A stretch of 8,625 bases of DNA. Origin: JBGSOW01 sp041738875 (lineage in GTDB: Bacteria > Patescibacteriota > Dojkabacteria > CALFHW01). The notes below the pieces were generated by a model. The model had not been told where the DNA came from, made no database searches, and saw only the letters and a program-made list of their open reading frames with translations. The stretch spans positions 1 through 8,625 of the forward strand of contig JBGSOW010000011.1 in assembly GCA_041738875.1 (NCBI GenBank). Direction: 5' to 3'. Position numbers and translations under genes: made by a program. Of the stretch, positions 1-6,398 are shown one piece after another (within the stretch, counting starts at the first letter, position 1; each line of letters begins with the position of its first letter).

Positions 1-693
1 CAAAGTGAAGAATGGCGTAGTCGCATTCGTGGAGCACTTGAGATTCCAGACTTTATCATTGACTCGTTTCAAAAAAACTACGACCTAGAAAACGCTTCGC
101 AGAAAGCAGAATTCATCAAACTTACTCTACCCTTTTTAACAAAACTTGGTGATGCCATAAAGATAGATCATTATTTGAAGAAATTGTCCGGGGTTACTGG
201 TGCAAGTCTAAAGGTTCTAACTAGCGAACTACAGAAATTACAAAGTCAAAGCACAAGTGGAGTTTCGGAAATTACCGAGCGTGAAGATCAAGCATCTACC
301 ACTGAGAAATCTAGTACAAATGAAGTGAAGCACAAATATCCTGTGACCCTTTTAAGGTTAGCCGCACTTGGAATTTCCTGGCGTAAGTTCATTAAAGATA
401 AAGAAACAGTTGTGCAGATTTATCAGAAGTATTTAGCAAGCAAAGAAGCTAAGGTTTTGGATTATGTTTGGCAGTCTACTGGGAATTCCGAGGAAGAAAA
501 TCAGCAAATCGAAACAATTCTAAATAACGTTACTGGAGCAATTGACACAGCAGATGATCCAAACGAAGAATACCAAAATAGATTAAAAAGATATTGCCTA
601 ACAAGGCTAAAAATATACACAAGGTTTGGCGACCCAGCAAAATTACACAAAATAAATGTCCTCACAAGGGAACTTGAAAAACAGCTAGAATAA
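1..693 (+). CDS. dnaG: DNA primase DnaG, C-terminal part (partial at 5' end)
   Basis: The reading frame is open from base 1 to the TAA at 691-693, so the start lies outside the window and only the last 230 codons are seen. DnaG makes RNA primers for lagging-strand synthesis at the replication fork. The visible part begins in the region linking the catalytic core to the helicase-binding end: a KAEFIKLTLPFLTKL helix followed by IDHYLKKLSGVTG. This matches the conserved DnaG pattern in which a 'lxxxlPllxxixdpixrdxYlxxLaxxlgv' stretch follows the TOPRIM core. The last ~110 residues are helical and charged (QNRLKRYCLTRLKIYTRFGD), as expected for the DnaB-binding C-terminal domain. The zinc-binding and TOPRIM domains are not in the window. 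A TTG at 175 could be mistaken for a start but is internal, because the homology runs through it. The assignment rests on recalled family patterns; the C-terminus is poorly conserved even between true primases. Confidence 0.8.
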   Translation, partial: QSEEWRSRIRGALEIPDFIIDSFQKNYDLENASQKAEFIKLTLPFLTKLGDAIKIDHYLKKLSGVTGASLKVLTSELQKLQSQSTSGVSEITEREDQASTTEKSSTNEVKHKYPVTLLRLAALGISWRKFIKDKETVVQIYQKYLASKEAKVLDYVWQSTGNSEEENQQIETILNNVTGAIDTADDPNEEYQNRLKRYCLTRLKIYTRFGDPAKLHKINVLTRELEKQLE

Positions 694-697
694 CTAA

Positions 698-725
698 TTG
701 ACATTCAATATACGCCTGCTAGTAT
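698..725 (+). promoter_or_regulatory. Candidate sigma70-type promoter upstream of the SIMPL gene
   Basis: A perfect -35 hexamer TTGACA (698-703) is followed after 16 bp by TAGTAT (720-725, 4 of 6 matches to TATAAT). The predicted transcription start is near 732, leaving a leader of about 40 nt before the ATG at 774. A second -10-like hexamer, TAAAAT at 762-767, sits 6 bp before the ATG and could give a leaderless transcript instead. The sequence is AT-rich, so chance matches are likely; only the -35 box is strong. Confidence 0.45.
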
Positions 726-730
726 TGAAT
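703..730 (+). repeat. Inverted repeat (possible operator) over the SIMPL promoter
   Basis: ATTCAATA (703-710) and its exact reverse complement TATTGAAT (723-730) are separated by 12 bp. The left arm starts at the last base of the TTGACA box and the right arm overlaps the proposed -10, a geometry typical of an operator. It could also form a weak 8-bp A/U stem after dnaG, but no T-run follows, so an intrinsic terminator is unlikely. TAGTATTGA is also repeated directly at 720-728 and 737-745. Confidence 0.4.
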
Positions 731-773
731 ATAGTTTAGTATTGATTCCTATATTATTTTATAAAATAAAACA

Positions 774-1574
774 ATGTTAACCCCACTAGTAAAAGATATT
801 GGCAAATTTGTCTTAAAAGTAGCGGTCGTATTTGCATTCTCCCTTATTTTTTTGGTGACAGTGAATATGGGTAATCTCCTTTTCCCAAATAACTGGCCAA
901 AAGAGAATTTTGCAGTTCAGGGAAGCGCAAACACAAATGTTTCGCCAGATAGTTTTTCTTTGACACTAGGCAGAACAATTCGTAACGCAAATACAATTAG
1001 GTTACAGGAACAGGCTGATAAAATAATTAGCGATGCGCGCGCAGCACTTGTAGCAACTGGTCTAGAGGAATCAAATATAAAAATCGGCAGCTACAATATC
1101 TATCCTGTTTATAGCGGTGATGGTAATGAAATTAGTAATTATGAACTAATGATCACCATGGAAATCAAAGTCGAAGAGACTGATTTAGCAAATAACCCAA
1201 CCAGAAATCTAATTAACGAAGCTGCAAAAGCAGGTATGGGTGAGGTTAGAGGGGTATACTTTTATTTGAAGGACTATGAAAAAGTACAGCGTGAACTAGA
1301 ATCAGAAGCAGTTAGAGATGCAAAAGAGTTGGCAACAAGACGTGCAGATGAATCTGGGTTGAGACTAGGTAAAGTAGTAAACGTAATCTATGGTGGTGGA
1401 CAGGGATATTACCCAATGCCATATAGTAGTGACGCGGCTGTTAGATCCGAAATGCTAGCCACTCCTGCACCTGATGATGCAGGTTCATCAGATACAACTT
1501 CTACTGAGAATAACTTCCCTATCGGTGAAACTGAGGTTACACAAACAGTTACAGTTATTTACGAAACTTTGTAG
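774..1574 (+). CDS. Membrane-anchored SIMPL (DUF541) domain protein
   Basis: 266 residues. One hydrophobic segment at about residues 11-31 acts as an uncleaved N-terminal anchor or signal, leaving the rest outside the membrane. The body matches the SIMPL/DUF541 family (BP26/oscillin-like). It opens with the family strand FAVQGSANTNVSPDSFSLTL, equivalent to the usual 'vsGxGxvxvxPDxaxlxxgv'. Next comes a long helix carrying the NTIRLQEQADKIISDARAAL pattern. A conserved middle, ESNIKIGSYNIYPVYSG, follows, then a helix rich in A, E and R (residues ~178-195). It ends with a TQTVTVIYE strand, like the family's final 'xvxvtxxVxvtyel'. Residues ~221-250 are a low-complexity loop rich in A, P, D, S and T. 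SIMPL proteins are implicated in envelope stress and can form oligomeric channels, but no enzymatic role is established, so the function here is only family-level. No Shine-Dalgarno precedes the ATG. It lies 80 bp after dnaG and 50 bp before the ftsK-like gene. Confidence 0.8.
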   Translation: MLTPLVKDIGKFVLKVAVVFAFSLIFLVTVNMGNLLFPNNWPKENFAVQGSANTNVSPDSFSLTLGRTIRNANTIRLQEQADKIISDARAALVATGLEESNIKIGSYNIYPVYSGDGNEISNYELMITMEIKVEETDLANNPTRNLINEAAKAGMGEVRGVYFYLKDYEKVQRELESEAVRDAKELATRRADESGLRLGKVVNVIYGGGQGYYPMPYSSDAAVRSEMLATPAPDDAGSSDTTSTENNFPIGETEVTQTVTVIYETL

Positions 1575-1590
1575 TAAATTGACTGAAGAC

Positions 1591-1619
1591 GTGTCAGCTA
1601 GCGGCCATAATGCTAATAT
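1591..1619 (+). promoter_or_regulatory. Candidate promoter of the FtsK-like gene (leaderless type)
   Basis: GTGTCA (1591-1596) and TAATAT (1614-1619) are separated by 17 bp, each matching the sigma70 consensus at 4 of 6 positions. The -10 hexamer ends 5 bp before the ATG at 1625, so transcription would begin at or next to the start codon. No Shine-Dalgarno is present. An alternative -35, TTGACT at 1579-1584, is too far away for a normal spacer. Read-through from the SIMPL gene is equally possible. Confidence 0.35.
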
Positions 1620-1624
1620 AGTAT

Positions 1625-3958
1625 ATGGCTAGAAAAAAAAGAGGTAGACCAAAAAAGAAACCTGTCACTTACGATAGTCGCGAGACTAAATTTATTCTGG
1701 GACTTCTCATCCTAGGACTTGGTATATTCTCTTTAATCTCGTATTTTGTTGCGGATCAGGGAATATTTGGTATTTTCCGTAGCATTTTTGGAAACGCAAC
1801 AATTGTGGCCGCTGTGTTTTTTATCAATATGGGGCTTGCATTGTTTGGAGTTAATTATTTTTTAACCACAAAAAGATCGTTATTGTCACAATTCCTGTTA
1901 GTTTTACTCGTAGGGATAATTTTTGCAGCAGTAGCTAGCCCGCTCTTTTTGAGAGCTGAAAGTTATGGTGGAAGGTTTGGTGGAATTGTTGGTTATGAGT
2001 TGGCAAACTTTTCGAAAAATTATATATTTCTCAATTTAACTGCGCCGATTGCGATTATCGCGGTTGTTATACTTCTACCTGCACTTTTTAGTCAGAATTT
2101 ATCAGAATTTTTTACTAATGTGGTGAAATTTGTCGATAAAATTGTTACTTCCATTGCAGGCTTGTTTGCGCCGAAACAAGTTGAAAGAACTGAAGAACCA
2201 CTACAAAATAATAGTCCTTTCCCAACTACAGTTGGCGGATTTAGAGCAGGAATGAAAAATTCCTATACTGGGCAGGCTTTGTCACAGAACTCGCGAGGGA
2301 ATTCGCAGTCCGGACAGATAGACTCTCGAAACACAGAAACAAAGAAGTTACCAGATTTTGCAGGACTTTCGCAAAGCAATTCTAAATTAAGCGATAGTGC
2401 TTCAGCAGTTGAGATTAGGGGTAATGAGGCAAATCAAGGTGCTGCAGGAATTGGTGGAATTCATAGCGGAGGAGTTGGAAATGTTTCAATCGTAAGCACA
2501 ATCGATAACACTGATAAATATGATGATTGGAAACTTCCACCAACTAGTCTTTTGAATCCCGTTCCTGAATTAGATATTCCTGAGGAAGATGTGAAAAATA
2601 ATAGTTTAATAATCGAACAGACTTTAAATAGTTTCGGAATTGAAGCAAAAGTGGTAGAAGCTATGGTTGGGCCTAGTGTTACGCAGTACGCAATTGATAT
2701 CGCTCTTGGAATTAAAGTGGCCAAAATTTCGAATCTGAAAAACGATCTGGCTTTGGCTTTGGCCACATCGTCCAATGCAGTTCGAATTGAGGTACCGATT
2801 CCTGGAACTTCATATGTTGGAATTGAAGTGCCAAATAGCCAGAGAAGACCTGTTTTCTTTAGAGAATTAATTGATTATAAAGGCATAACTGATCCGAAAT
2901 ACATGTTGCCAGTGACAGTTGGAAAAGACATTAGTGGAAAGCCAATTATTGGTGATATACAGAAAATGCCGCATCTATTGATCGCTGGAGCAACTGGATC
3001 CGGTAAATCTGTACTTACTAACTCATTTATTTTGAGCTTGCTTATGCATAAATCACCGGCTGAGGTTAGATTTATCATGGTTGACCCAAAGCAGGTTGAA
3101 TTGTCTGACTACAACGGCATCCCTCACCTTATTTATCCTGTAATCACAGATATGAAGCTCGTGATTTCAGCTTTAAGGTGGGCAGTTGATGAAATGGAAC
3201 GAAGATATACCGTTTTTAAAGATGCTCAGGTTAGGAATTTGGAAGGTTATAATGAAAAACAAGGTTATACTGCGATGCCGTATATTGTTGTGGTGATTGA
3301 TGAAATGGCGGATATGATGTTGACAGCGGGTAGAGCGGACATTGAATCGAATATTGTGCGTTTAGCGCAAAAAGCTCGTGCTACTGGTATCCATTTGATT
3401 CTAGCAACGCAAAGACCTTCCGTGAACGTGATTACGGGTATTATTAAAGCGAATATCCCTGGAAGGATTGGTATGAGCGTAACTACTGGGGTTGATTCAA
3501 GGGTAATTTTAGATGTGATTGGGGCGGAATCGCTACTTGGGAAAGGTGATATGTTGTATAAAGAGCCTGACAAGAATAGATCTGCGCGTGTACAAGGTGT
3601 GTTTATCACTCAGGAAGAGATTCAACGTGTTGTTGCTCATATAAAAGACCAGACGGAAGAAGTTGAATATATTGAATTGAAGTCTCCAGATAGTGAAAAT
3701 CATGATAGTGATGCGGGTGTAAATCTGTCGGGTGATAATTTGTTTGCTGACGCGGTGCGTGTTGTTGTTGCAACGCAAAAAGGCAGTGCGTCACTATTGC
3801 AGAGGAAATTAAAACTTGGTTATAACAGGGCTGCAAGGATTATTGACGAAATGGAAGAAATGGGAATCGTTGGCCCTGAAAATGGTTCAAAGCCAAGAGA
3901 AGTGCTGATCACTGATGCGGAATCATTTTTAGAGCAGATATCTGGCAATTCGAATTAG
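1625..3958 (+). CDS. ftsK: DNA translocase of the FtsK/SpoIIIE family
   Basis: 777 residues, about the size of SpoIIIE and much shorter than E. coli FtsK. This septum-located ATPase pumps double-stranded DNA and clears chromosomes from the division site. The N-terminus is strongly basic (RKKRGRPKKK), then four membrane helices follow at about residues 22-42, 58-80, 89-109 and 133-155. A flexible linker rich in S, N, Q and G spans ~185-320. The alpha domain covers ~325-410 (ITQTLNSFGIEAKVVEAMVGPSV region; the first residues read IEQTLNSFG). The RecA-like motor has Walker A GATGSGKS at 455-462, Walker B IVVVIDEM with D559/E560, and the family motif ATQRPSVNVITGIIKANIPG with Q596/R597. The last part (~706-764) is the gamma winged-helix domain, beginning LFADAVRVV and containing SLLQRKLKLGYNRAARIID, which in relatives reads KOPS/SRS orientation sequences. 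All key motifs are intact. The start is the first ATG, supported by the basic N-terminus. The stop lies inside a short direct repeat. Confidence 0.95.
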   Translation: MARKKRGRPKKKPVTYDSRETKFILGLLILGLGIFSLISYFVADQGIFGIFRSIFGNATIVAAVFFINMGLALFGVNYFLTTKRSLLSQFLLVLLVGIIFAAVASPLFLRAESYGGRFGGIVGYELANFSKNYIFLNLTAPIAIIAVVILLPALFSQNLSEFFTNVVKFVDKIVTSIAGLFAPKQVERTEEPLQNNSPFPTTVGGFRAGMKNSYTGQALSQNSRGNSQSGQIDSRNTETKKLPDFAGLSQSNSKLSDSASAVEIRGNEANQGAAGIGGIHSGGVGNVSIVSTIDNTDKYDDWKLPPTSLLNPVPELDIPEEDVKNNSLIIEQTLNSFGIEAKVVEAMVGPSVTQYAIDIALGIKVAKISNLKNDLALALATSSNAVRIEVPIPGTSYVGIEVPNSQRRPVFFRELIDYKGITDPKYMLPVTVGKDISGKPIIGDIQKMPHLLIAGATGSGKSVLTNSFILSLLMHKSPAEVRFIMVDPKQVELSDYNGIPHLIYPVITDMKLVISALRWAVDEMERRYTVFKDAQVRNLEGYNEKQGYTAMPYIVVVIDEMADMMLTAGRADIESNIVRLAQKARATGIHLILATQRPSVNVITGIIKANIPGRIGMSVTTGVDSRVILDVIGAESLLGKGDMLYKEPDKNRSARVQGVFITQEEIQRVVAHIKDQTEEVEYIELKSPDSENHDSDAGVNLSGDNLFADAVRVVVATQKGSASLLQRKLKLGYNRAARIIDEMEEMGIVGPENGSKPREVLITDAESFLEQISGNSN

Positions 3959-3976
3959 TTTTCATCTCGAATTAGT
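3950..3976 (+). repeat. 10-bp direct repeat across the ftsK stop codon
   Basis: TCGAATTAGT occurs at 3950-3959 and again at 3967-3976, a 17-bp period. The TAG stop of the translocase gene (3956-3958) is inside the first copy. It looks like a small tandem duplication; no regulatory meaning is evident. Confidence 0.4.
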
Positions 3977-4011
3977 CTATATGGCTGTTTGCTTTCAGGT
4001 GCTGCGGAAAA

Positions 4012-4028
4012 GTTACAAAATTCTGACA
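4012..4028 (+). promoter_or_regulatory. Distal operator-like site, tandem TTACA/TGACA (site A)
   Basis: GTTACAAAATTCTGACA contains two half-sites, TTACA (4013-4017) and TGACA (4024-4028), exactly 11 bp apart. With the preceding AAAA it matches the site in front of the response regulator gene (5399-5419) at 19 of 21 positions. Tandem 5-6 bp direct repeats with 10-11 bp spacing are the usual binding pattern of OmpR/PhoB-family regulators. On the - strand it would point toward ftsK, but no -10 box is found there, so it probably serves the gene at 4101. Confidence 0.55.
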
Positions 4029-4040
4029 CTAACCTATCTT

Positions 4041-4073
4041 TGTAATAACTTCGTAAGACAGAGTGTTTATAAT
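4041..4073 (+). promoter_or_regulatory. Promoter with proximal operator-like site of the phosphotransferase-like gene (site B)
   Basis: The -10 box is a perfect TATAAT (4068-4073). At the usual -35 distance there is only ATAACT (4045-4050), so RNA polymerase probably needs help. The -35 region is instead covered by TGTAATAACTTCGTAAG (4041-4057), with half-sites TGTAA and CGTAA 11 bp apart. The last base of this element is followed by exactly 10 bp before the -10 box, the same distance as at the response regulator promoter. This suggests activation, or regulation generally, by an OmpR/PhoB-type protein. The predicted transcription start is near 4080, giving a leader of about 20 nt to the TTG at 4101. 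Confidence 0.55.
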
Positions 4074-4100
4074 GCGCACAGTTAACTAATACATAGAAAT

Positions 4101-4733
4101 TTGTCAGAAATTAACGAAAGATACAGTGACAATTCTACTGGAAAGCCAGAGTCTCGATATCTAAATACAGCGAGGGATCAACAGCTTTCCCAAGTCACAA
4201 ATTATGTTTTGCATGATATTGCCGGTTCACTTACAGTGCTTAAGTATAACTTGCACACGAAATCTGAGAATAGCGTGAATGTGACAAGGTCTTTGAATAA
4301 TGCAGATTTCATAAGGGACATAATCGGTGAATGGCATGATCCAGGCTCTCCTGATGAATTCAATCTTGTAGAAGAGATATCTTCTGTAGTTTATTTCTTG
4401 AGAAGCATGCTTATTTCTAAAAAAGTGGAGGTTGAAGTGCTAGAAAGTAATGCGCAGCTGTCGCTTCCGAAGACAGCATTTAAAAGGTTTGTTTTTAATA
4501 TTCTTTTGTCACTACTGGATATTGATGCACATGACGCGGAAAAAGTAATTCCGAGAAAAGTGAGAGTAGAGATTCTCAAAGGTCAAAAAACTGTGATTAA
4601 TTTCAAATATAACTTTGCATTTCAGCCTAAAAACACACTTAGCGCCCACTATATCTGCGAAAATCAGTTGAATGCAAAACTGGAAAATAAACAAGGTAGA
4701 TGTTATCAGGTTATTTTCTCTGAAAACTTGTAG
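4101..4733 (+). CDS. Degenerate histidine-kinase-like protein, probable histidine phosphotransferase (Spo0B/ChpT type)
   Basis: 210 residues, with no membrane segment or signal peptide, so cytoplasmic. After ~25 polar residues comes a helix with an H-box, YVLHDIAGSLTVLKYNL, with H38 as the likely phospho-accepting His; this is a HisKA-type dimerisation hairpin. The rest follows the order of a kinase ATP-binding domain: FNLVEEISSVVYFLRSML, then SKKVEVEVLESNAQLSLPKT, then the N-box region FKRFVFNILLSLLDI. At the N-box the first Asn is kept (N133), but the essential second Asn is Ser (S137). No DxGxG (G1) or GxGxG (G2) box is present; the C-terminus SAHYICENQL resembles only the helix after G2. 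It therefore should not bind ATP or autophosphorylate. Spo0B and ChpT, which pass phosphate between regulators, have this architecture and size. No ATG exists near the frame's beginning: the frame opens at 4086 after a TAA, and TTG at 4101 is the only standard start there. It converges on and overlaps the response regulator. A decayed kinase is the alternative, though the frame is intact. Confidence 0.6.
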   Translation: MSEINERYSDNSTGKPESRYLNTARDQQLSQVTNYVLHDIAGSLTVLKYNLHTKSENSVNVTRSLNNADFIRDIIGEWHDPGSPDEFNLVEEISSVVYFLRSMLISKKVEVEVLESNAQLSLPKTAFKRFVFNILLSLLDIDAHDAEKVIPRKVRVEILKGQKTVINFKYNFAFQPKNTLSAHYICENQLNAKLENKQGRCYQVIFSENL

Positions 4734-5380
4734 CCGATCCCGTGTTGGGTTGAGATATTTTTGCCTAATTTGCCGAGCTTTTTCCTAAGTGAGGCAATGT
4801 ATACGTCTATTGTACTGGCGTAGGGAGTATCTGCAGATTCCCAGACGTTATCGAGTATTTTATCTCTACTTACGATATGGTTTTTGTTTAATACTAAGTA
4901 ATGCAAAATATGAAATTCTTTTTTTGTCAGTGGCACTACCCTTTTTCTAATATTTGCAGTCATCCTATTTAAGTCCAATACCAGATCGCCCACTTTCATT
5001 TCCTTTTGAGTGAGAAGAAACGGACGTTTGAGTACAGAATGAACACGTGCAATTAGTTCGTCCATTTCAAAAGGTTTAGTGACATAGTCATCTGCGCCAA
5101 GTTCAAGTGCATGAATAATCTGTTCAGTTTTTCCAAGTGTTGTAAACATGATTATAGGAATCTGATTTTCTTCTCTTCGAAGTAGCTTGCATAGTTCCAT
5201 TCCATTCATTCCAGGCATTATAATATCCAGAATCGCTAAGTCATATGCATTTTTCGCAAGTTCTCTTCTGGATTCTAAACCGTTTGCGAGAGTTTTTGTT
5301 TCATGTCCCAGGCTTTCTAACTTTTTTGTAACTTGGGTCGCTAGATCTATGTTGTCTTCGGCGAGGAATATTTTGGCCAT
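4706..5380 (-). CDS. DNA-binding response regulator, OmpR/PhoB family
   Basis: 224 residues from the preferred ATG at 5380. Residues 1-118 form a receiver domain: MAKIFLAEDN holds the acidic pair E8/D9, LAILDIIMPG gives the phospho-acceptor D52, T80 is the switch Thr, and K102 (YVTKPFEMDE) is the conserved Lys. Residues ~124-224 are a winged-helix domain of the OmpR/PhoB type, with LTKKEFHILHYLVLNKNHIV, a recognition helix in STIDVYIASLRKKLGK, and the closing GIGYKF hairpin. All catalytic residues are present, so it should be phosphorylated and bind tandem DNA half-sites. An in-frame ATG at 5395 would add five residues. The 5380 start is preferred because MAKI.LAED is the usual receiver N-terminus and a TATTAT -10 box lies 6 bp before it, with the 5395 ATG upstream of that box. 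The last 28 bp overlap the convergent phosphotransferase-like gene. A motif likely bound by this protein precedes both genes. Confidence 0.93.
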   Translation of the reverse strand: MAKIFLAEDNIDLATQVTKKLESLGHETKTLANGLESRRELAKNAYDLAILDIIMPGMNGMELCKLLRREENQIPIIMFTTLGKTEQIIHALELGADDYVTKPFEMDELIARVHSVLKRPFLLTQKEMKVGDLVLDLNRMTANIRKRVVPLTKKEFHILHYLVLNKNHIVSRDKILDNVWESADTPYASTIDVYIASLRKKLGKLGKNISTQHGIGYKFSEKIT

Positions 5381-5386
5381 GCCGAG

Positions 5387-5419
5387 ATAATACATGAAAA
5401 AAGTTACAAAATCCTTACA
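5387..5419 (-). promoter_or_regulatory. Response regulator promoter with operator-like site (site C)
   Basis: On the - strand, TGTAAGGATTTTGTAAC (5419 down to 5403) has two TGTAA half-sites exactly 11 bp apart. Ten base pairs later comes TATTAT (5392-5387), a 5 of 6 match to the -10 consensus. Transcription would start at or beside the ATG at 5380, making the mRNA leaderless. The operator covers the -35 position and no good -35 hexamer exists. The arrangement copies the one before the phosphotransferase-like gene, which suggests autoregulation by the response regulator. Confidence 0.6.
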
Positions 5420-5429
5420 TTTCAGAGAA

Positions 5430-6380
5430 TTAAGGAGCTGGTTGCAGAGGTTCGTAATTTTCAGGTTCGCTAGTAGTCTCGGTCACCGTAGTTACAGGCA
5501 AACTTTTAGTAGGAAGTTCTATTAAACTTAAATTTCCGTTCTGCCCATTTCCCTGTTCACCATTTAGTGTTATATGGACTGTAAATCCAGGAAAACTTCT
5601 GTATACCTGGTTTTTGCTATCCAACTTATCATCAGCAGAAATATGAAGGATCGATCCATCTTTTAACTCGAACTTTAGAGTTTGCGGCCAGATTGATCCT
5701 AGACCTGTAATATATGGGTTTAGTCCTGGATATAATTGAATTAATGTAAAAAGATCCTGCCATTTTAGCTCAAGCTCATTGTATTTCTGGACTTGCACGG
5801 AGCCGCTACTATTTCCTTCGTACCAAAGATTGGCTACAAAGTTGTACTGTTCGGCGTTTCTTTTAATTCGCTCGTCGATATTCTGCTCAATACCCCCATT
5901 GGTTGATGTTTCCAGAGTCACGGGGATAATCTTTTCATATTCTGTGTATTTAGAAAATTCAGCAAAATTTTCTATTTCTCCAATGTCCGTAGTACCAACT
6001 AGATGAATCTCTTGAAATTTATACTTCGTGATTGTGTTTTGCTGTGTCACTTCACTTACTTGCCTGTCGAACTCCAGATGGATCACAACTTCACCGTCAT
6101 CCTGGCTCCAACGCACGGAACGAACATCTGCCTGCGGATCTGAAACCTTTAACCTAATTTCGTTTGGGTAGTTTCGCGGTTGATAGAATTTGTATGATTC
6201 CAAGGTTACGGCTTGTTCAAGAATTGGATTTATATTGGATTTGCCAAAGTATAAGAGCGTCGATATTTCATTGTTAGACGATTTATTAAATTCATCGTAA
6301 AGGGCTAGTGCTGAGGCTATCTCGGCGGGAGTCGCCAGGCTCCTGACTGCTATTAAAATATTTTTACTATCTTTTTGCAT
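5430..6380 (-). CDS. Divergent DHH-phosphoesterase-like protein with unassigned C-terminal region
   Basis: 316 residues, no membrane segment, function unknown. The N-terminal half resembles the first part of the CPR DHH (NrnA-like) phosphoesterases: NILIAVRSLATPAEIASALA sits where the 'iliTxHxxPDGDAlgSalAL' strand-helix belongs. IRLKVSDPQADVRSVRWSQD, then GEVVIHLEF, resembles the family's 'xVxxvxyexxddklxIxi' hairpin, and KFQEIHLVGTTDIGEIENF resembles 'kxDliixLDtxdlesLGxiy'. The metal-binding Asp/His residues of motif I are absent and no DHH triad is present, so catalysis is unlikely. Residues ~200-290 form a separate part (a helix WQDLFTLIQLYPGL, then strands around TLKFELKDGSILHISAD). This weakly recalls the last domain of FtsQ/DivIB, but I would not name it on that. 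The tail (~290-316) is rich in P, T and E. It lies 18 bp after the related gene at 6399-7130, probably in one operon, with no Shine-Dalgarno; the response regulator follows 49 bp later. Confidence 0.5.
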   Translation of the reverse strand: MQKDSKNILIAVRSLATPAEIASALALYDEFNKSSNNEISTLLYFGKSNINPILEQAVTLESYKFYQPRNYPNEIRLKVSDPQADVRSVRWSQDDGEVVIHLEFDRQVSEVTQQNTITKYKFQEIHLVGTTDIGEIENFAEFSKYTEYEKIIPVTLETSTNGGIEQNIDERIKRNAEQYNFVANLWYEGNSSGSVQVQKYNELELKWQDLFTLIQLYPGLNPYITGLGSIWPQTLKFELKDGSILHISADDKLDSKNQVYRSFPGFTVHITLNGEQGNGQNGNLSLIELPTKSLPVTTVTETTSEPENYEPLQPAP

Positions 6381-6398
6381 AATTAATTTAACAAACGG

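Noticed and set aside
175..693. TTG at 175 as the start of a separate 172-aa gene
   Set aside because: The frame is open back to base 1 and the upstream residues carry the DnaG pattern, so this is an internal codon of dnaG.
3265..3836. Open frames on the - strand inside ftsK
   Set aside because: The + strand encodes an intact translocase with all motifs; the antisense translations resemble no family.
3959..4011. Possible terminator after ftsK (TTTC ... GAAA around 3993-4010)
   Set aside because: Only a 4-bp stem without a T-run; not convincing.
5716..5790. LPxTG-like sorting signal in the 316-aa DHH-like protein
   Set aside because: The only similar stretch, LPTKS near residues 289-293, lacks the Gly, and no membrane helix or basic tail follows.
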